Assembly (NCBI RefSeq): GCF_001039355.2
Contig: NW_019775036.1
Location: 363,415-427,414 of the forward strand
Length of the DNA: 64,000 nucleotides
Reading direction: 5' to 3'
Origin: Lingula anatina
Lineage: Eukaryota > Brachiopoda > Lingulata > Lingulida > Lingulidae
Shown: positions 26,601 through 37,753 of the stretch, piece by piece
Layout of the letters: each line of letters begins with the position of its first letter
Numbering within the stretch: position 1 is the first letter of the stretch
Translations under genes and position numbers: made by a program
Notes under the pieces: model-generated
Seen by the model: only the letters and a program-made list of their open reading frames with translations
Databases searched by the model: none
What the model was told of the DNA's origin: nothing

Positions 26601-26856
26601 ATAATTCTAATAGAATAATTCCAGGAATAGACCAATTAAAAGTAGATAATAATACTGTGCTGTTTGTATATTTTCAGTTCACGAATGCTCTAGCGACAAT
26701 GGTGGCGGCGGCGGCAGCGGTGGGGCTGAGACTGGAGATAGTAACGCAATAGTGCATGTCGTGATCGCTCTGGTTGTAGGTCTCGCTGCTCTCCTCCTTC
26801 TTGCAGTGTTTCTGATCAAACGCCAGAGAGCCAGGTCGTCGTATCAATCCATGTGA
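20693..26856 (+). CDS. LAMP: Lysosome-associated membrane glycoprotein (LAMP family), complete, 468 aa
   Basis: Eight exons: 20693-20735, 22773-22888, 23204-23453, 23697-23942, 24175-24308, 25033-25261, 26159-26368, 26678-26856; total 1407 nt, all phases agree. Exon 1 is a signal peptide (MKGILIAALILAVT). Two lumenal LAMP domains follow, with paired Cys (VCVV, GGFC, SRCLVC; then EVCIILD, GQCDER, YFKCQKEQTL, FHEC). Several N-glycosylation sequons are present (NTTA, NATI, NQTL, NETT, NVSD, NQTT). A Gly-rich linker leads to a membrane helix (about residues 434-456, IVHVVIALVVGLAALLLLAV) and a 12-residue tail ending SSYQSM. YQSM is a YxxPhi lysosomal sorting signal placed at the extreme C-terminus as in LAMP1/2, though the usual Gly before Tyr is Ser. 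The Pro/Thr-rich hinge between domains is very short. LAMP1 versus LAMP2 cannot be assigned. Confidence 0.93.
25300..26060 (+). other. Long LAMP intron 6 segment, no feature recognised
   Basis: An AT-rich intron part between the exons ending 25261 and starting 26159. Only short ATTTATT-type repeats were seen. Confidence 0.5.
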
Positions 26857-27444
26857 TAAACTTTCAGATTTTGGAATGTTTTGGAGTTATGTTTTCTACC
26901 ACATCTAAGCGGCAGCAGAAATGTCCGATTTAAAGCGAAGAAACAGCCAATTTCATAAGAGGTGTTTTGGATAGCGGGATGGCCTTTCGGGGCATAGGTA
27001 GAAGTAAAACTTGAAGAAGGTTTTGAGCATAGGATTATATGGTTACGAAGAAAAAAAAACGGAAATAAAGCAACCAGAAAAATTAACTAATAAAAGTACG
27101 ATTAAGAAGAAACAGCCTATTGGAGTAGTTGGATTAGTTCGTAAGTTTTGGGATCTCCCCAAAAAATAATGTAAATAGAACGTTAACCAGTTACAAATAC
27201 TTGTGACATGGTTCTTGTATTTATCAATTTGTTCGTTTACCTTATTATATTATATTTATTCATGTTTTGCGTATATGTGAATTCATATTGAATCGGCTCA
27301 AGGCTTCGTATTGCCTAGGTTTACAATTATTTCAGCATTATACGAATGTAAATAAGAACGCAAAGTTGAGGTAATGCTTTTTAGTCCAGTTTCATATTCT
27401 TGTCTAGGTCAATTAGTTGTAAAGCGCAATGAAAAAAGCATGAA

Positions 27445-27450
27445 AATAAA
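27445..27450 (+). terminator. Candidate LAMP polyadenylation signal
   Basis: AATAAA lies about 590 nt after the LAMP stop. An earlier AATAAA at 27064-27069 could be an alternative site. Confidence 0.5.
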
Positions 27451-27618
27451 AATGCTCGCACGCTTATTGTAATCTCACTGGTAGGTTTTACTTATCATTA
27501 CTGATGGATTTGGATAATATTAAAAGTAAACTGGTAAACGTTTATGAATTTCATTTATGTTCATTCTAAAACGAAGCGAACGGTCAGAATGTTTATGTTT
27601 ACATTGACAGGCATCCAA

Positions 27619-27624
27619 TTTATT
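27619..27624 (-). terminator. Candidate polyadenylation signal of the esterase gene
   Basis: TTTATT on + (AATAAA on -) lies about 290 nt past the esterase stop. It sits less than 200 bp from the LAMP signal, so the two transcripts converge without needing overlap. Confidence 0.45.
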
Positions 27625-27910
27625 ATCAGATGGTTAAAATGGAGAATGGATCAAGAAAGACAATTACATGTATGAGTATTGTCAGGGAATATCTCTGGAT
27701 CCGCCCCTGTAATACTTAAATCCTGAGCATATTTTGACCGTCGCATAAATCACAAGTACTAATGTGTTAACCCGCGGGACGCATGTCTTACTGAGTATTC
27801 GGGAGTGTCAGAGCTTGACGTCATTATGGACACCTCGGGCGATGCCTTATCTGACATCTTGTCTCATTTGGCACTCATTGCTACGGACGTAAATAAGGCT
27901 GTGGATTGCT

Positions 27911-29843
27911 CTAAGTGGAATGTTTCTTGATGAAGTCTGCAACTTTGGCATACGAAAAAGCAATGTTCTCCCTGAAGAATGCTGAAAAAAAATCACTGTT
28001 TAATAGAAAAAGTAACTGGTATATTTCTAATACCGTTAAACTTCCGAGGAGCTTAACACTTTTATTAACAGACCAAAATGTGTCACCTTTTATGCACTTT
28101 TATGCACCCAAATGTTTACTTTACCCCATCTACGATGGCCAAGTTATAAAGACTCCTCGTTATTTTATCCGATACAAGTCGTTAAAGCTAAGGCAGCCGA
28201 GTCACCTGGTAGAACGAAATATGAATGGACCACGCCCTTCATTACGACCAGCTCCGTCTCCACGCCTGCGTCCTTTAATTTCTGTACATATTCTTAAAAG
28301 AGAAAAATAAATATAGTTACAAATTCACGGTGCAATTGACAATACCAGTACGTTGATAATTTCATGGTCTAATAAAGAAGCACCAATAATTTTTTAAATC
28401 ACAATTCTACATGAATCTCTACAAACTGTTTTATCCACACTAAGAAAGTTTATCTGTTCGGCATATATTCACCCTGAGGTACAAAATGCTAATGATGACT
28501 ATCTCTTGCCGCCCTCCGAGGCCGTTTCATCAAGGCCCCATTCACATAGACACCATGGGTCTACGTAAATCGAACCGACATTGCGGGAACTCCCGCTGAG
28601 TGCAATCTGCAATCCTGGCACTGGGTACATGTGAAGAATACCGAAAAGGTGGTGATTTTACAAGAACGTTGGCAACAGGAGAAGGCATGATCGGTTAAGC
28701 TGATTGCAGTCAGCGAGAGTCCCTGCAGAGCTGGGTCGATCCACGCAGACCGATGATGTCTATGGGAATGAGGTCTAAGGTTGATGGTCATGAAGGAGCC
28801 TGGTACTGAAACTGGAGATGAAGACCTGCCACTTCGAACATTACTAAAAACACAGCGTTGATTAATTACCCCCTAACAGCTTCAGTAGGCGTGTCAGATA
28901 CCAGAGCGGCGTAAGCTGAAAGCAATTTAGCGAGAATCCCCTCGGAGAAGGACCGATTCCGCTAGATCGAAGTAGGTATGGGAATGGGTCTAAGATTCGG
29001 CCTACGGAAACCGCCGAGGTTTCCCGAAAGATACAAACCCATGTTTTCGTCCACCAAGACGTCACTTCCTGTCACGATACACAACGCAGGCGGAAGATGG
29101 CTGAAGGACTGTCGCAGCAATGGAGAGGCACGCGGATCACTCTTTTCTTCTTCGTTATTTAAGAAGTGATTAGCATACCTGGAACGATAATGATAATAAT
29201 AATAAATGTAATAAAAGTACACTTCTTTCAGCAAGTTTTGATATTTGCTATTTTACTATTATACTCGTTTTCATATTTTCTTTCCTCGAAAGTAGTCACT
29301 TATTAGAATGAAATTGCATTTTACTGTGAACACAGCAAGAGCAGGCGAATGGGAACAGAATGGAACCATTTGGTGTCATACCAATGCATCTGTTTCTCTG
29401 TCAGCGAGTAGCCATCTGAGTAAAGTTTGTAGGATGCTGTGTTACAGCGAAGGTCGAACACAGGATAGACTAAAACCTGGAGAAAGACGATTGTGTTATA
29501 GCACCGCGCACTTTCTTGTGCATTAGACATTGGTATTATAGAAGTAGGGTTAGATATCCGTGTGTGTGTGTGTGTGTGTGTGTGCGTGTGCTCAAAGAAA
29601 ACGGTCTACTTGATGTCTTTCAGTTATTGTTGAAACTGGCCCACGAGAAATCATCACCATGTGACCATGATTATAAGTTAATAAAATGCTGCGAACTTTT
29701 GGTTATTAGAATACATTAAGATCCGTTAAGTATTTTACCTGAAATGAGACACCAGGAACATCATGTGCCGCAGACGCTGCTAAATGTCCGCCTGCGCTGT
29801 CACCACATACACCGATCTTGCTACTGACTGATCCACCTGGAAA

Positions 29844-29886
<43 letters not shown>

Positions 29887-32463
29887 ATAGTTGAAGTTCT
29901 TGAATATATTGGTAAACTATACCGTTACGGTTAACGAAGCAGGCTTCATCTAATCAATGCTTCAATTTTTCCCAAATGTGACCTGATCTTCTTTGTTTTG
30001 AAAAGATATTTAAAAAACCGTTTTATTCGTCACGCATAATTATGAAGTTAAATATCAAAACGTTCAGGCTTTATAAACGGGTTAGGTGTTTTCGAACGCG
30101 AGCCTCAAATTTGTTAGCACAAATCCCCAAACTAACGACTCAACTCACAAATAAAGAAGCCCGACTTAAAATCTGTAACCTCAAGCACAGTGCAAGGACC
30201 CACAATCGTGATTCCGCTGATCTACACGTTCGGTACGTGCCAAATGAGCCGAAGATTGTGGAGAACGCATTACTGTCATTGAGCAGAGGAAAGCTGGTCA
30301 AATTGTTTGTGTGGTCAGCGCTGTGCTCGTGGCTGCTTATTTTACATTGGGTTTCTTAATTTGTGACTTGAGTGTTTAATTTGTGTATATGTCCTTCAGA
30401 ATGTAAGGCTCGTGTTACCATACGGCAATTATCGTTTACGAGGCCTGAAGCTGCTCGCCTATTTTCTCCTTGTTCTCCATGCACCACCTAACGGCGACCT
30501 CAGCGTCCTCTAATGCGGCAGGAAACTTGTGCTCTGGCGCCAAACGGTACTCCACGCTTACAAATATACAACCCACGGTGCTGCAACAAATACCAGTGTA
30601 ATAACTCAAACATGACACCTCATTCCCACCGGCACCATCGGTCTAAGTAGATCGTTTTTCTACCGTTTTTCTCTATGTAACGTCAGTCAAAAAGTGGCCA
30701 ATCATCGGCCTCGCTCTCTGGCCAATTTTTGAATTCCTTTGACAGGACCGCCTCAGCGGTCGTTTACGGCCTTGTGCAGTTTGCTAGGCACGTGATGTAG
30801 CATGTGATGTAGCATGCGAAAAGTGTATATATTACTTATATCGATCGATTCATAATCACCGGTTTTTCTGTATTCTTCTCAACGTCAGGAGGAGGCGAGT
30901 CTTTCAGTTAAGCTGATTGCACTTAGCAAGACTCCCCTCAAAGTAGGTTGGTCTATGAAGACCAATAGTGTCTATGGGAATGGGGCCTTAAAGACCATGA
31001 AAATTCGTGTTTTAAATTAAAAGAAAAGCGATAAATAGCTTTAAGAATTATATCCGGAAATTTGTACCCTCTTAACATCATCACCATGATATGACATATC
31101 GTAAAATTGTGGAAAATTTATGACAAATAAAACGTTTTTTTACTTCTATGAACTAATTTTCCATATTTTCTTATTTATTTATCGATTTATTTCTGATCAG
31201 GTTAACACATTTAAAGAGCAACATATGCCTTGACTGTTTCATAACCCTATTATAAGCTACTCACTCGGTGAGAAGTTTGAGTGCAGGATCGTGAGTTTTT
31301 CTGGAGCAGATCACCCAGCCTCCACCGTGGAAAAACACCACTATAGCGACATCTGGCGGGCACGGTTTCGGCTTGTATACCCAAGCCGGTATTCCTGCTG
31401 TAAAGATACAAAAATGAAAGAAAACGGCGATGTGGTAATAGATTAAAAAAAAAAACTCTGTAGAGTAATTACTGGATCACAGACAACATTAATGGTAATT
31501 ACTTGACCTTTTCAAGGGGCAAAAATTATCAAACTTTCAGATACTTAAATTTATTATCACACAAATTATATTTCTATATAGCATGTTTCTTATCACTAGA
31601 AACGTTGAGCAATAAAATCAGCAAGGCAAAGACATATATTTCAAACATCACACCTGTTTTTCTTTTCTTATTTTTTATTGATATTTTATTCCACCGTTTT
31701 TCTCTACGTAACGTCAGTCAAAAAGTGGCCAATCATCGGCCTCGCTCCTTTGGCAATTTTTGAATCCCTTTGACAGGACATCCTCAGCGGTCGTTTACGG
31801 CCTTGTGCAGTTTGCTAGGGACGTGATGTAGCATGCAAAAAGTCTATATATTACTTACCTGGGTCATGTGGAGACGGTATGGTGACGTCATCTCTTTCGC
31901 CTTTGAAGTCATATTTGAAACCGGAGTGGAAATATTCTACCGTCGCCTCTGATGATTCGCGTGACTCTTTGACAGTATCCATGTCTTCAAAGCTCTTTCC
32001 TCCGCGCTGTTGTCAAAATGAGTAATTGTGGATGACATGGAAAATATCTTGTGCCATGTTTTCAAGATCTGCCCTGGTAATTTTGGCGTACGTTTAGTTT
32101 AAATTGATTGCATTCCCTAATAATGACACCCATAAACGCAAAAGCTCTCTCACGCACAGAAATTACACGCTTGCGCGTACACATATTTACACACAAACCA
32201 ATTATAAGTTCACATTTCATACACCTTAATCTGAGCAAACGATTCTAATAGCTACTGTTAAACTGCGACCTTTCCGATTAGCGTAGCATATTGATGAGGA
32301 GATTTGAAAATTATGTAACTGGCACGAATTTGAAACCCTGGCTTGGTGACTCCCAGGGACGCAATTAGTCAACGAGAGTGAAGTGTGACCTTACTTGTAG
32401 CGCTGCCTTGAGAAACGCCTGCGACTCCTCGTGGAGAGTGGCGAACGCTGCAGGTAGAGCCAT
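27911..32463 (-). CDS. Alpha/beta hydrolase fold-3 esterase (HSL / arylacetamide deacetylase-like), complete, 325 aa
   Basis: Nine exons on -: 32395-32463, 31859-32006, 31265-31397, 30459-30580, 29739-29836, 29367-29476, 29039-29178, 28206-28292, 27911-27981 (TAG); total 978 nt, every phase closes. The oxyanion-hole motif HGGGW starts at about His96 and the nucleophile elbow GDSAGG gives Ser171. Asp266 (GSDVLVDE) and His296 (GVVHSYF) complete the triad. [16 protein letters not shown] and ASPLL are typical of the family. There is no N-terminal membrane anchor (the start is [15 protein letters not shown]), so a cytosolic esterase or lipase acting on acyl esters is likely; the substrate is unknown. 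Intron 4 starts with GC (AAAATAG-GCGAGC), and the donors after exons 6 (GTTCCA) and 7 (GTTTGT) are weak. Exon 3 has a NAGNAG acceptor (CAGCAG), which would add or drop one residue. Confidence 0.95.
28532..28996. mobile_element. Fold-back MITE plus a half copy, in esterase intron 7
   Basis: 28532-28783 has arms of about 80 bp. The left arm has CATTCACATAGACACCATGG; the right, reversed, has CATTCCCATAGACATCATCG. Both run into CAATCTGC/CAATCAGC. A single arm with TACCCCCTAACAGCTTCAG follows at 28857-28996, ending about 40 bp from exon 7. Same family as 10090-10575 and 56812-57021. Confidence 0.6.
30657..30850. repeat. Direct repeat copy 1 in esterase intron 3
   Basis: About 170 bp, highly similar to 31689-31857. 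Both contain GTCAGTCAAAAAGTGGCCAA and CAGCGGTCGTTTACGGCC. Exon 3 (31265-31397) lies between the two copies. Confidence 0.85.
31689..31857. repeat. Direct repeat copy 2 in esterase intron 2, abutting exon 2
   Basis: Partner of 30657-30850. Its end overlaps the splice donor of exon 2 (31854-31858 on -), so the repeat boundary carries splice sequence. Confidence 0.85.
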
Positions 32464-32735
32464 CGCGTTGAGACTGCTAATGTACTGGTCACTACTTTAA
32501 GTCGATCGTGAGTTATCAGCCTGGTGAGTGTATAGGTCAGAAGATCGTGACATATTTGCAGGTTTGTTGACTTGACCCAGATAGAACCACTGTATGCGAT
32601 AACAATATGCAGCAGATCTACCGACTTTTGGATCGATGATGAAATAGCCTACGTACACCAGTGAGGCGATTTACCTCTTGCGATTTCGGTGGGATGTGAT
32701 TATAAATAAAATGTTTCTATTTATAAACAGAGATC
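32464..32735. other. Region upstream of the esterase, boundary to the EGF array
   Basis: Esterase 5' flank on -, with no TATA box or clear core element. From about 32740 the DNA matches EGF-array introns in inverted orientation. Confidence 0.5.
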
Positions 32736-32739
32736 TGGA

Positions 32740-34240
32740 GCCATAGGGCGTGTTTCATAAGTTCCACCTAATCACCTGAATATGTTACTTGTATTATAGT
32801 TAATAAACAGAGATCTAGAGCCATATAACTTGATATCAGTCTATAGAAGTTACTCTTACTGGGACTTGTTGCTATCTTTTGGTATCAATATTTGCGAAGG
32901 TAAATTTTCTTTGTATTTTCTTTTGCTGATACAACTCACACATTGAGTGCAATATAAGAAGGATACGACCTACCTTTATCGGACGATTTTCCGTGATAAC
33001 CCAGGGGACAAATGTGTGGCATTTTAAACTGCACACTTTGCGTCATTCCAGCATTCATTCATGCGGCACAGATCTGAAATGATATATTGGAAGGATCATA
33101 AAATTCTACGCATGCTCTTTCAGTTGATATATTTCAATTCTTATGATTTAAGCAGCTACTAAGACAGGGTAACTTATATCTATTGAATGCATTTTGTACA
33201 GAATTTCCACCTGACACTTTTTTGCGTACTTTTGCTCAGCCCTTTTTCATTTTCTTCAGAATAAAAAGCATTTAAATAGATGTTTTCAATTGTGCGTATA
33301 CATAGGACCACCCTGCGCGATCAACAAATCAAAAGATGATGTCAGCTCTCCCCATTGATCATTTTGCAGAAAAAAACTAAAAATAAATAAAGTAAGAAAG
33401 AAAGAAAGACATAGTAAATAAATAAATAAAGAAAGAAAAACTGTTACATATAGAGGAAGACCCACTGCTAATGGATAAATTGTATTAAATGAAGCATATC
33501 TGTTGGTATAAATTGTTGCAATATGAAACTTGCTTTCTAACATGTTTCTAACATTTTGTATAACTATTTCCTGTTATCCACAAAGGACGAAATTGTTATC
33601 AGGACACTGCTTACGAAATTTTGCATCTACTTCCGAAAAAATCCCCAAGGCAAGAGCACTGAAAGCCAGACGGATCCTCAACACTAAGTGATTTGAAAAC
33701 GTCCGCAGAGAGTACTCCAATCTGGGGCAGGAGGTCATGTGTTAGATCCCCATGACCTGGTCATACCAAATACCATTATAATAGTATATGCTGTCTTCTG
33801 GTCCAGCACTCAGCAAATAGAGGTTGGAGTAGGAAAAAGACCTGGTCATATGTTAGTGCTGGTTATTGTGAATGCTCATTACGAGGGCCACATATGCTGC
33901 AACTTGGACTGGGATGAAACAGAATTGAAAAGTTTTCAATAAACGATGCCCTGTTTACTGTCAGAGACTGTTTGCAGTTTTTTCATAGGCTTCGTTTGTT
34001 CAGCATGAAAGGTGTATTTTATATTTGACCTAGAACACTTACATATAGGGATTTCTATTAACACGTTTGTTGCTTGGCAAATATTAGTTTTGATGTAAAG
34101 CGACAAAGAAAACTCTGTTAGTAAATTTTTACTTGCAATATCGTTCAGTTAAATCAAATGTATTATATTCTTTTTTCCGTGACAGCGATCTAACTGTCAA
34201 AATTTTCTCTCTCCCCCTCTCTCTCTTTCATGGTCGTGTG

Positions 34241-34282
<42 letters not shown>

Positions 34283-35150
34283 GCGCATGCCTTAACAGCT
34301 AGGTAAGGGCGAGAAGGTATTGGAATAACCTCCAAAAAGTTCAACCAGAGAAGGCCTCTCACACCAATGAGATACTCGTATTTCATTTGCATCACATATA
34401 GTCAATATCTATGCCACTTTGATACAGCACGTCGAAGTTCAACATAATGGAAACCCCTATGACGTGTTCGGTAATATGAAATTACTTCCAGTATATGACT
34501 AATGAAAAGTGATGCTTGTTTACTGCCTCTACCTTTCCATACAGTTTGGTATCCATGTCTTTCTACGAATCATATCAAAACAATATCATTACTTTTATAT
34601 TTGAATAATGACAAAATTACAGTATGAACCTGAATGTGTCTCATACAAATATGTGCGTGCCATTAATCTAATACGTCTATACTTTGTCATTCATATACCT
34701 GTACATGGTTTCGTGTTTTAGAAATAAAGCTTCGACATTTGCCAATTGCAAGGTTTCAGCTCTCCCTATTTTATACAATTGGCCAAAAATATGGCTTTTC
34801 TTGTAACCATAGCAACAAGCATTGTTGGGAGTAAATAAAGCCGATATTGCTGCTTTGGGCCAAGGTCTGGTATAGGACAAAAAAGGAAGGGGATATATTT
34901 TTGACCCTTGTCACATATATTTGTTTCCTACAGACGTCTTTCAAGACCATTAAAATGCATCGCCACTGTCACAGTGTACCTCGTTGTAATCGCGGCTCAT
35001 ATGAGAACCCACCAAGTCTCGATCGTGCCCACTTTAAACATTGCAAGTCGTTTAGCAGAAAGACTCCATTTGACCCAGAGAGCATACCTGCAGGACCGAC
35101 GAGCGCCTATTAGCACGTCCGCAGAATTGCACTAACTTTCGAATCAATTT
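32740..35150 (-). pseudogene. Inverted, decayed EGF-array unit at the left edge
   Basis: Reading -, the order matches a gene unit: leader region (35100-34680), spacer repeat (34560-34400), intron-1 DNA (33940-33735), a truncated EGF1 exon (about 33681-33615, still encoding PSGFQCSCLGDFFGSRCK with a GTAAGC donor), intron-2 DNA (33545-33190), and a 100-bp EGF2 exon relic (33073-32974) with an in-frame stop and frame loss. Intron-3 DNA (32840-32740) follows. No signal-peptide exon was found. It is head-to-head with gene 1 and clearly non-functional as read. Confidence 0.8.
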
Positions 35151-35499
35151 GCTTGATAGTCTGTAACGATAAATGTGTGATGAAATCCCTTGAAAAATAC
35201 TTGGCTTAAATTTGATTGAGTTTAAGATGTGAAATATTTTCACTGAATGTTTCCCTTTACATTTTATTTCCAATATGACAGATTTTTGTTTACCCCCCAC
35301 TCATTGGATTCACCACCATGCCTTGGATTTCATCTCACTTACATCAATTACTTGTAAAGCATTGATAATAGGAAGGTGTGACCAGATTTCTTTATCATTA
35401 GAAATGGGTCATATAGCCGGGTAACACTGCAAATAAAATTGGCAAACAAAAAGTCAGAACTCCATTTACGTCTCTCGGTTTAAATACTAAATCCATATC

Positions 35500-36880
35500 A
35501 ATAAAATAACTTATATTTGTCAAGCTGCGGGCGTGTTCACGGAATTCCTTTACGTACATTTTCTAGGTCAAATACATTATGCACGTTTCAAGCGACAGAA
35601 CGACAGAAGCGGATGAAATGCTTGCAAAATGTGTTTGGCAGTAAACAAGTCATTCTATATTCAAAAAAGCACTATTGTGAATGGATGGCTCCCGACGTGC
35701 CAAGTATTTTACACTGATATCATTTGCAGTATATTATTAACCAGTAGGAAAGAGAATTTTATTGCCTGACCTGTCATCAACCAGGAAAAACGAGGTACGT
35801 TTTATGTTATCTGAGAAATATGTTGATCAGTGCAATTCTGAAAGTTGTTGGTGATCCCCGGCGCACACCGATTGTTGCTAAATAAAGAATGAAATGTTTC
35901 TCAGTGGTCCTGGTGGAGGGTAGTGCTTCTCCTCACATATATGTTCAGTTTGGCCGAGGAACTGAATGCGTCCAAAGACTGCCTTACAGGATAGTTCAGA
36001 CTTCGAACAACTGCTTTTCTAATTTTAAGAGAGTGATAATGAAGGTATGAGAAAAGGCATTTTCCAGTTGTTGAAACTACTTTTTTTAGACTCAACCATA
36101 GAAACTCAATCATAGAGCATATGTTATTTCAAGGGAATTCACCATAGATTTATGGATGCAGACTATCAAGCAAATTGAATTAAAGCTTATTGCCAAGCTA
36201 CGGGCGTGTTAATAGACGCCCGTCGATCCTGCAGGTAGGATCTCTGAGACAAATGTGTTATATCCATATCTGCTAGACAAAAACGACAGGTATTTTCATA
36301 GCCTGCAGGTGTCTTGCAACGTTAGTTTTTAGCCACATTTGGGTATTAAGATGAGCATGATCGTGACTTGATGGCTTCTTATGTGCCACGATTATCACAA
36401 GGTACACTGGCAATGCAGTTTAATGGTCTTGAAAGGGCAGACGTCTGAATGAAACAAATATATGTGAATGCAGTCAAAATATATATATCCCTTTCTTTTT
36501 TTCCTTTCCCAGACCTTGGTCCATATGCATCACAACCAGCTTTATATACTCATAACAATGATTGGTGCAAGAAGTCTTCATTGAGTTTTCAGTAGTCTCT
36601 TGGGCAGTAACATTCACAACTGATATCTGACTCCATTCGCAAGCGTTGACTGTGGACGTAACTTAAGGCTCCCTCAAGACCACACTTGTTTAGAGCTCTT
36701 ATCTGGTTTTTGGTTTGTTGCTGAATTTTTTTTTGTGCACTCCACAAACGTTAGGAAGTGAAGAAGGCATTGCACAATTACAAATAATATAATTATATTT
36801 GATTGTGTAGCTATTCAGGGAATCATTTTTATTCTTGGAATATAAAAATAACAAATACTGACATTTTTAGCGTTTAACAC

Positions 36881-36914
<34 letters not shown>

Positions 36915-37257
36915 AAATAGTATACTCAATTTATATTGTAACAAATTTTACCATTGCGACTATCCCACTTTTCATGATGCTTGTTATCATGAGACTGATG
37001 TTATTGCTGATACATTGGTGAGCTCTGCTTAGTACAATAATAAAACACGCTGAGTGAGGTTACTGTGTGACAGAATGTTCAGTGAGGTTAAGCTTCAATT
37101 TTGTATTGAAAGTGAAAAGTTAAAAACTTATTATCAATATTATTATAAATATATTGCACAGATGAAATGTCTAAAGTAGCATTTGGAATACTTAATTTTG
37201 AAAATTGTTTTGCATTATGTGAAAAAACATGAAAAAATGTGCATCAGCGTATTTTTT

Positions 37258-37289
<32 letters not shown>

Positions 37290-37750
37290 TTGATTAAATA
37301 ATATCCCATAAACAAATTATTCTTCACGTGTAAATTTACAGCAAACAAAAAGTATTCTGATCAAAAAGCCCTGCGATCCCGTTTACGTCTAATGATACCA
37401 TCTTTTATAAGCTACCAAGCTGATCAAGATGTCATCGTAACCAGCACCCAAACTTGGTGCCATATTAAATTACATTGGATGCTTTTTGAAACGATGAATC
37501 ACGCGCGCGCACAGGTAACTGCAACGATTTTGCCATGAGCATTCGGTTGCAAATTGAAATGCTCCCGAAAAAGATAATATATTGCCATATCGCCTTATTT
37601 GCGTGGCTCGTAATCTGCAATGTTTTCTTAACACAAGTCTGATTTAGTTTAAAGATTGTCATACCTGTATGATGATGCTGAAATCTGAATATCTTATTTT
37701 ATTCCAGTATAGAAGTGCTATAAAAGAGTACTATATCCAACATCAACCAA
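35500..37750 (+). other. Leader/spacer of EGF gene 1
   Basis: Conserved with 51840-54610 and 62960-64000 in part. It has donor-like sites after AACGAG (35792) and after CGATCCTGCAG (GT at 36234), a poly-A run (36881-36911) and an ATT microsatellite (37259-37289). Just before the start exon is TTTTATTCCAG, a good acceptor, so a 5' non-coding exon is likely. Confidence 0.5.
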
Positions 37751-37753
37751 TCA

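Noticed and set aside
27915-28310. 131-aa ORF on +
   Set aside because: It overlaps antisense two esterase exons (27911-27981, 28206-28292) whose phases and motifs are clear.
37718-37725. TATAAAAG as the TATA box of EGF gene 1
   Set aside because: It is not kept in genes 2 and 3, whereas the AG acceptor just upstream is kept in all three.
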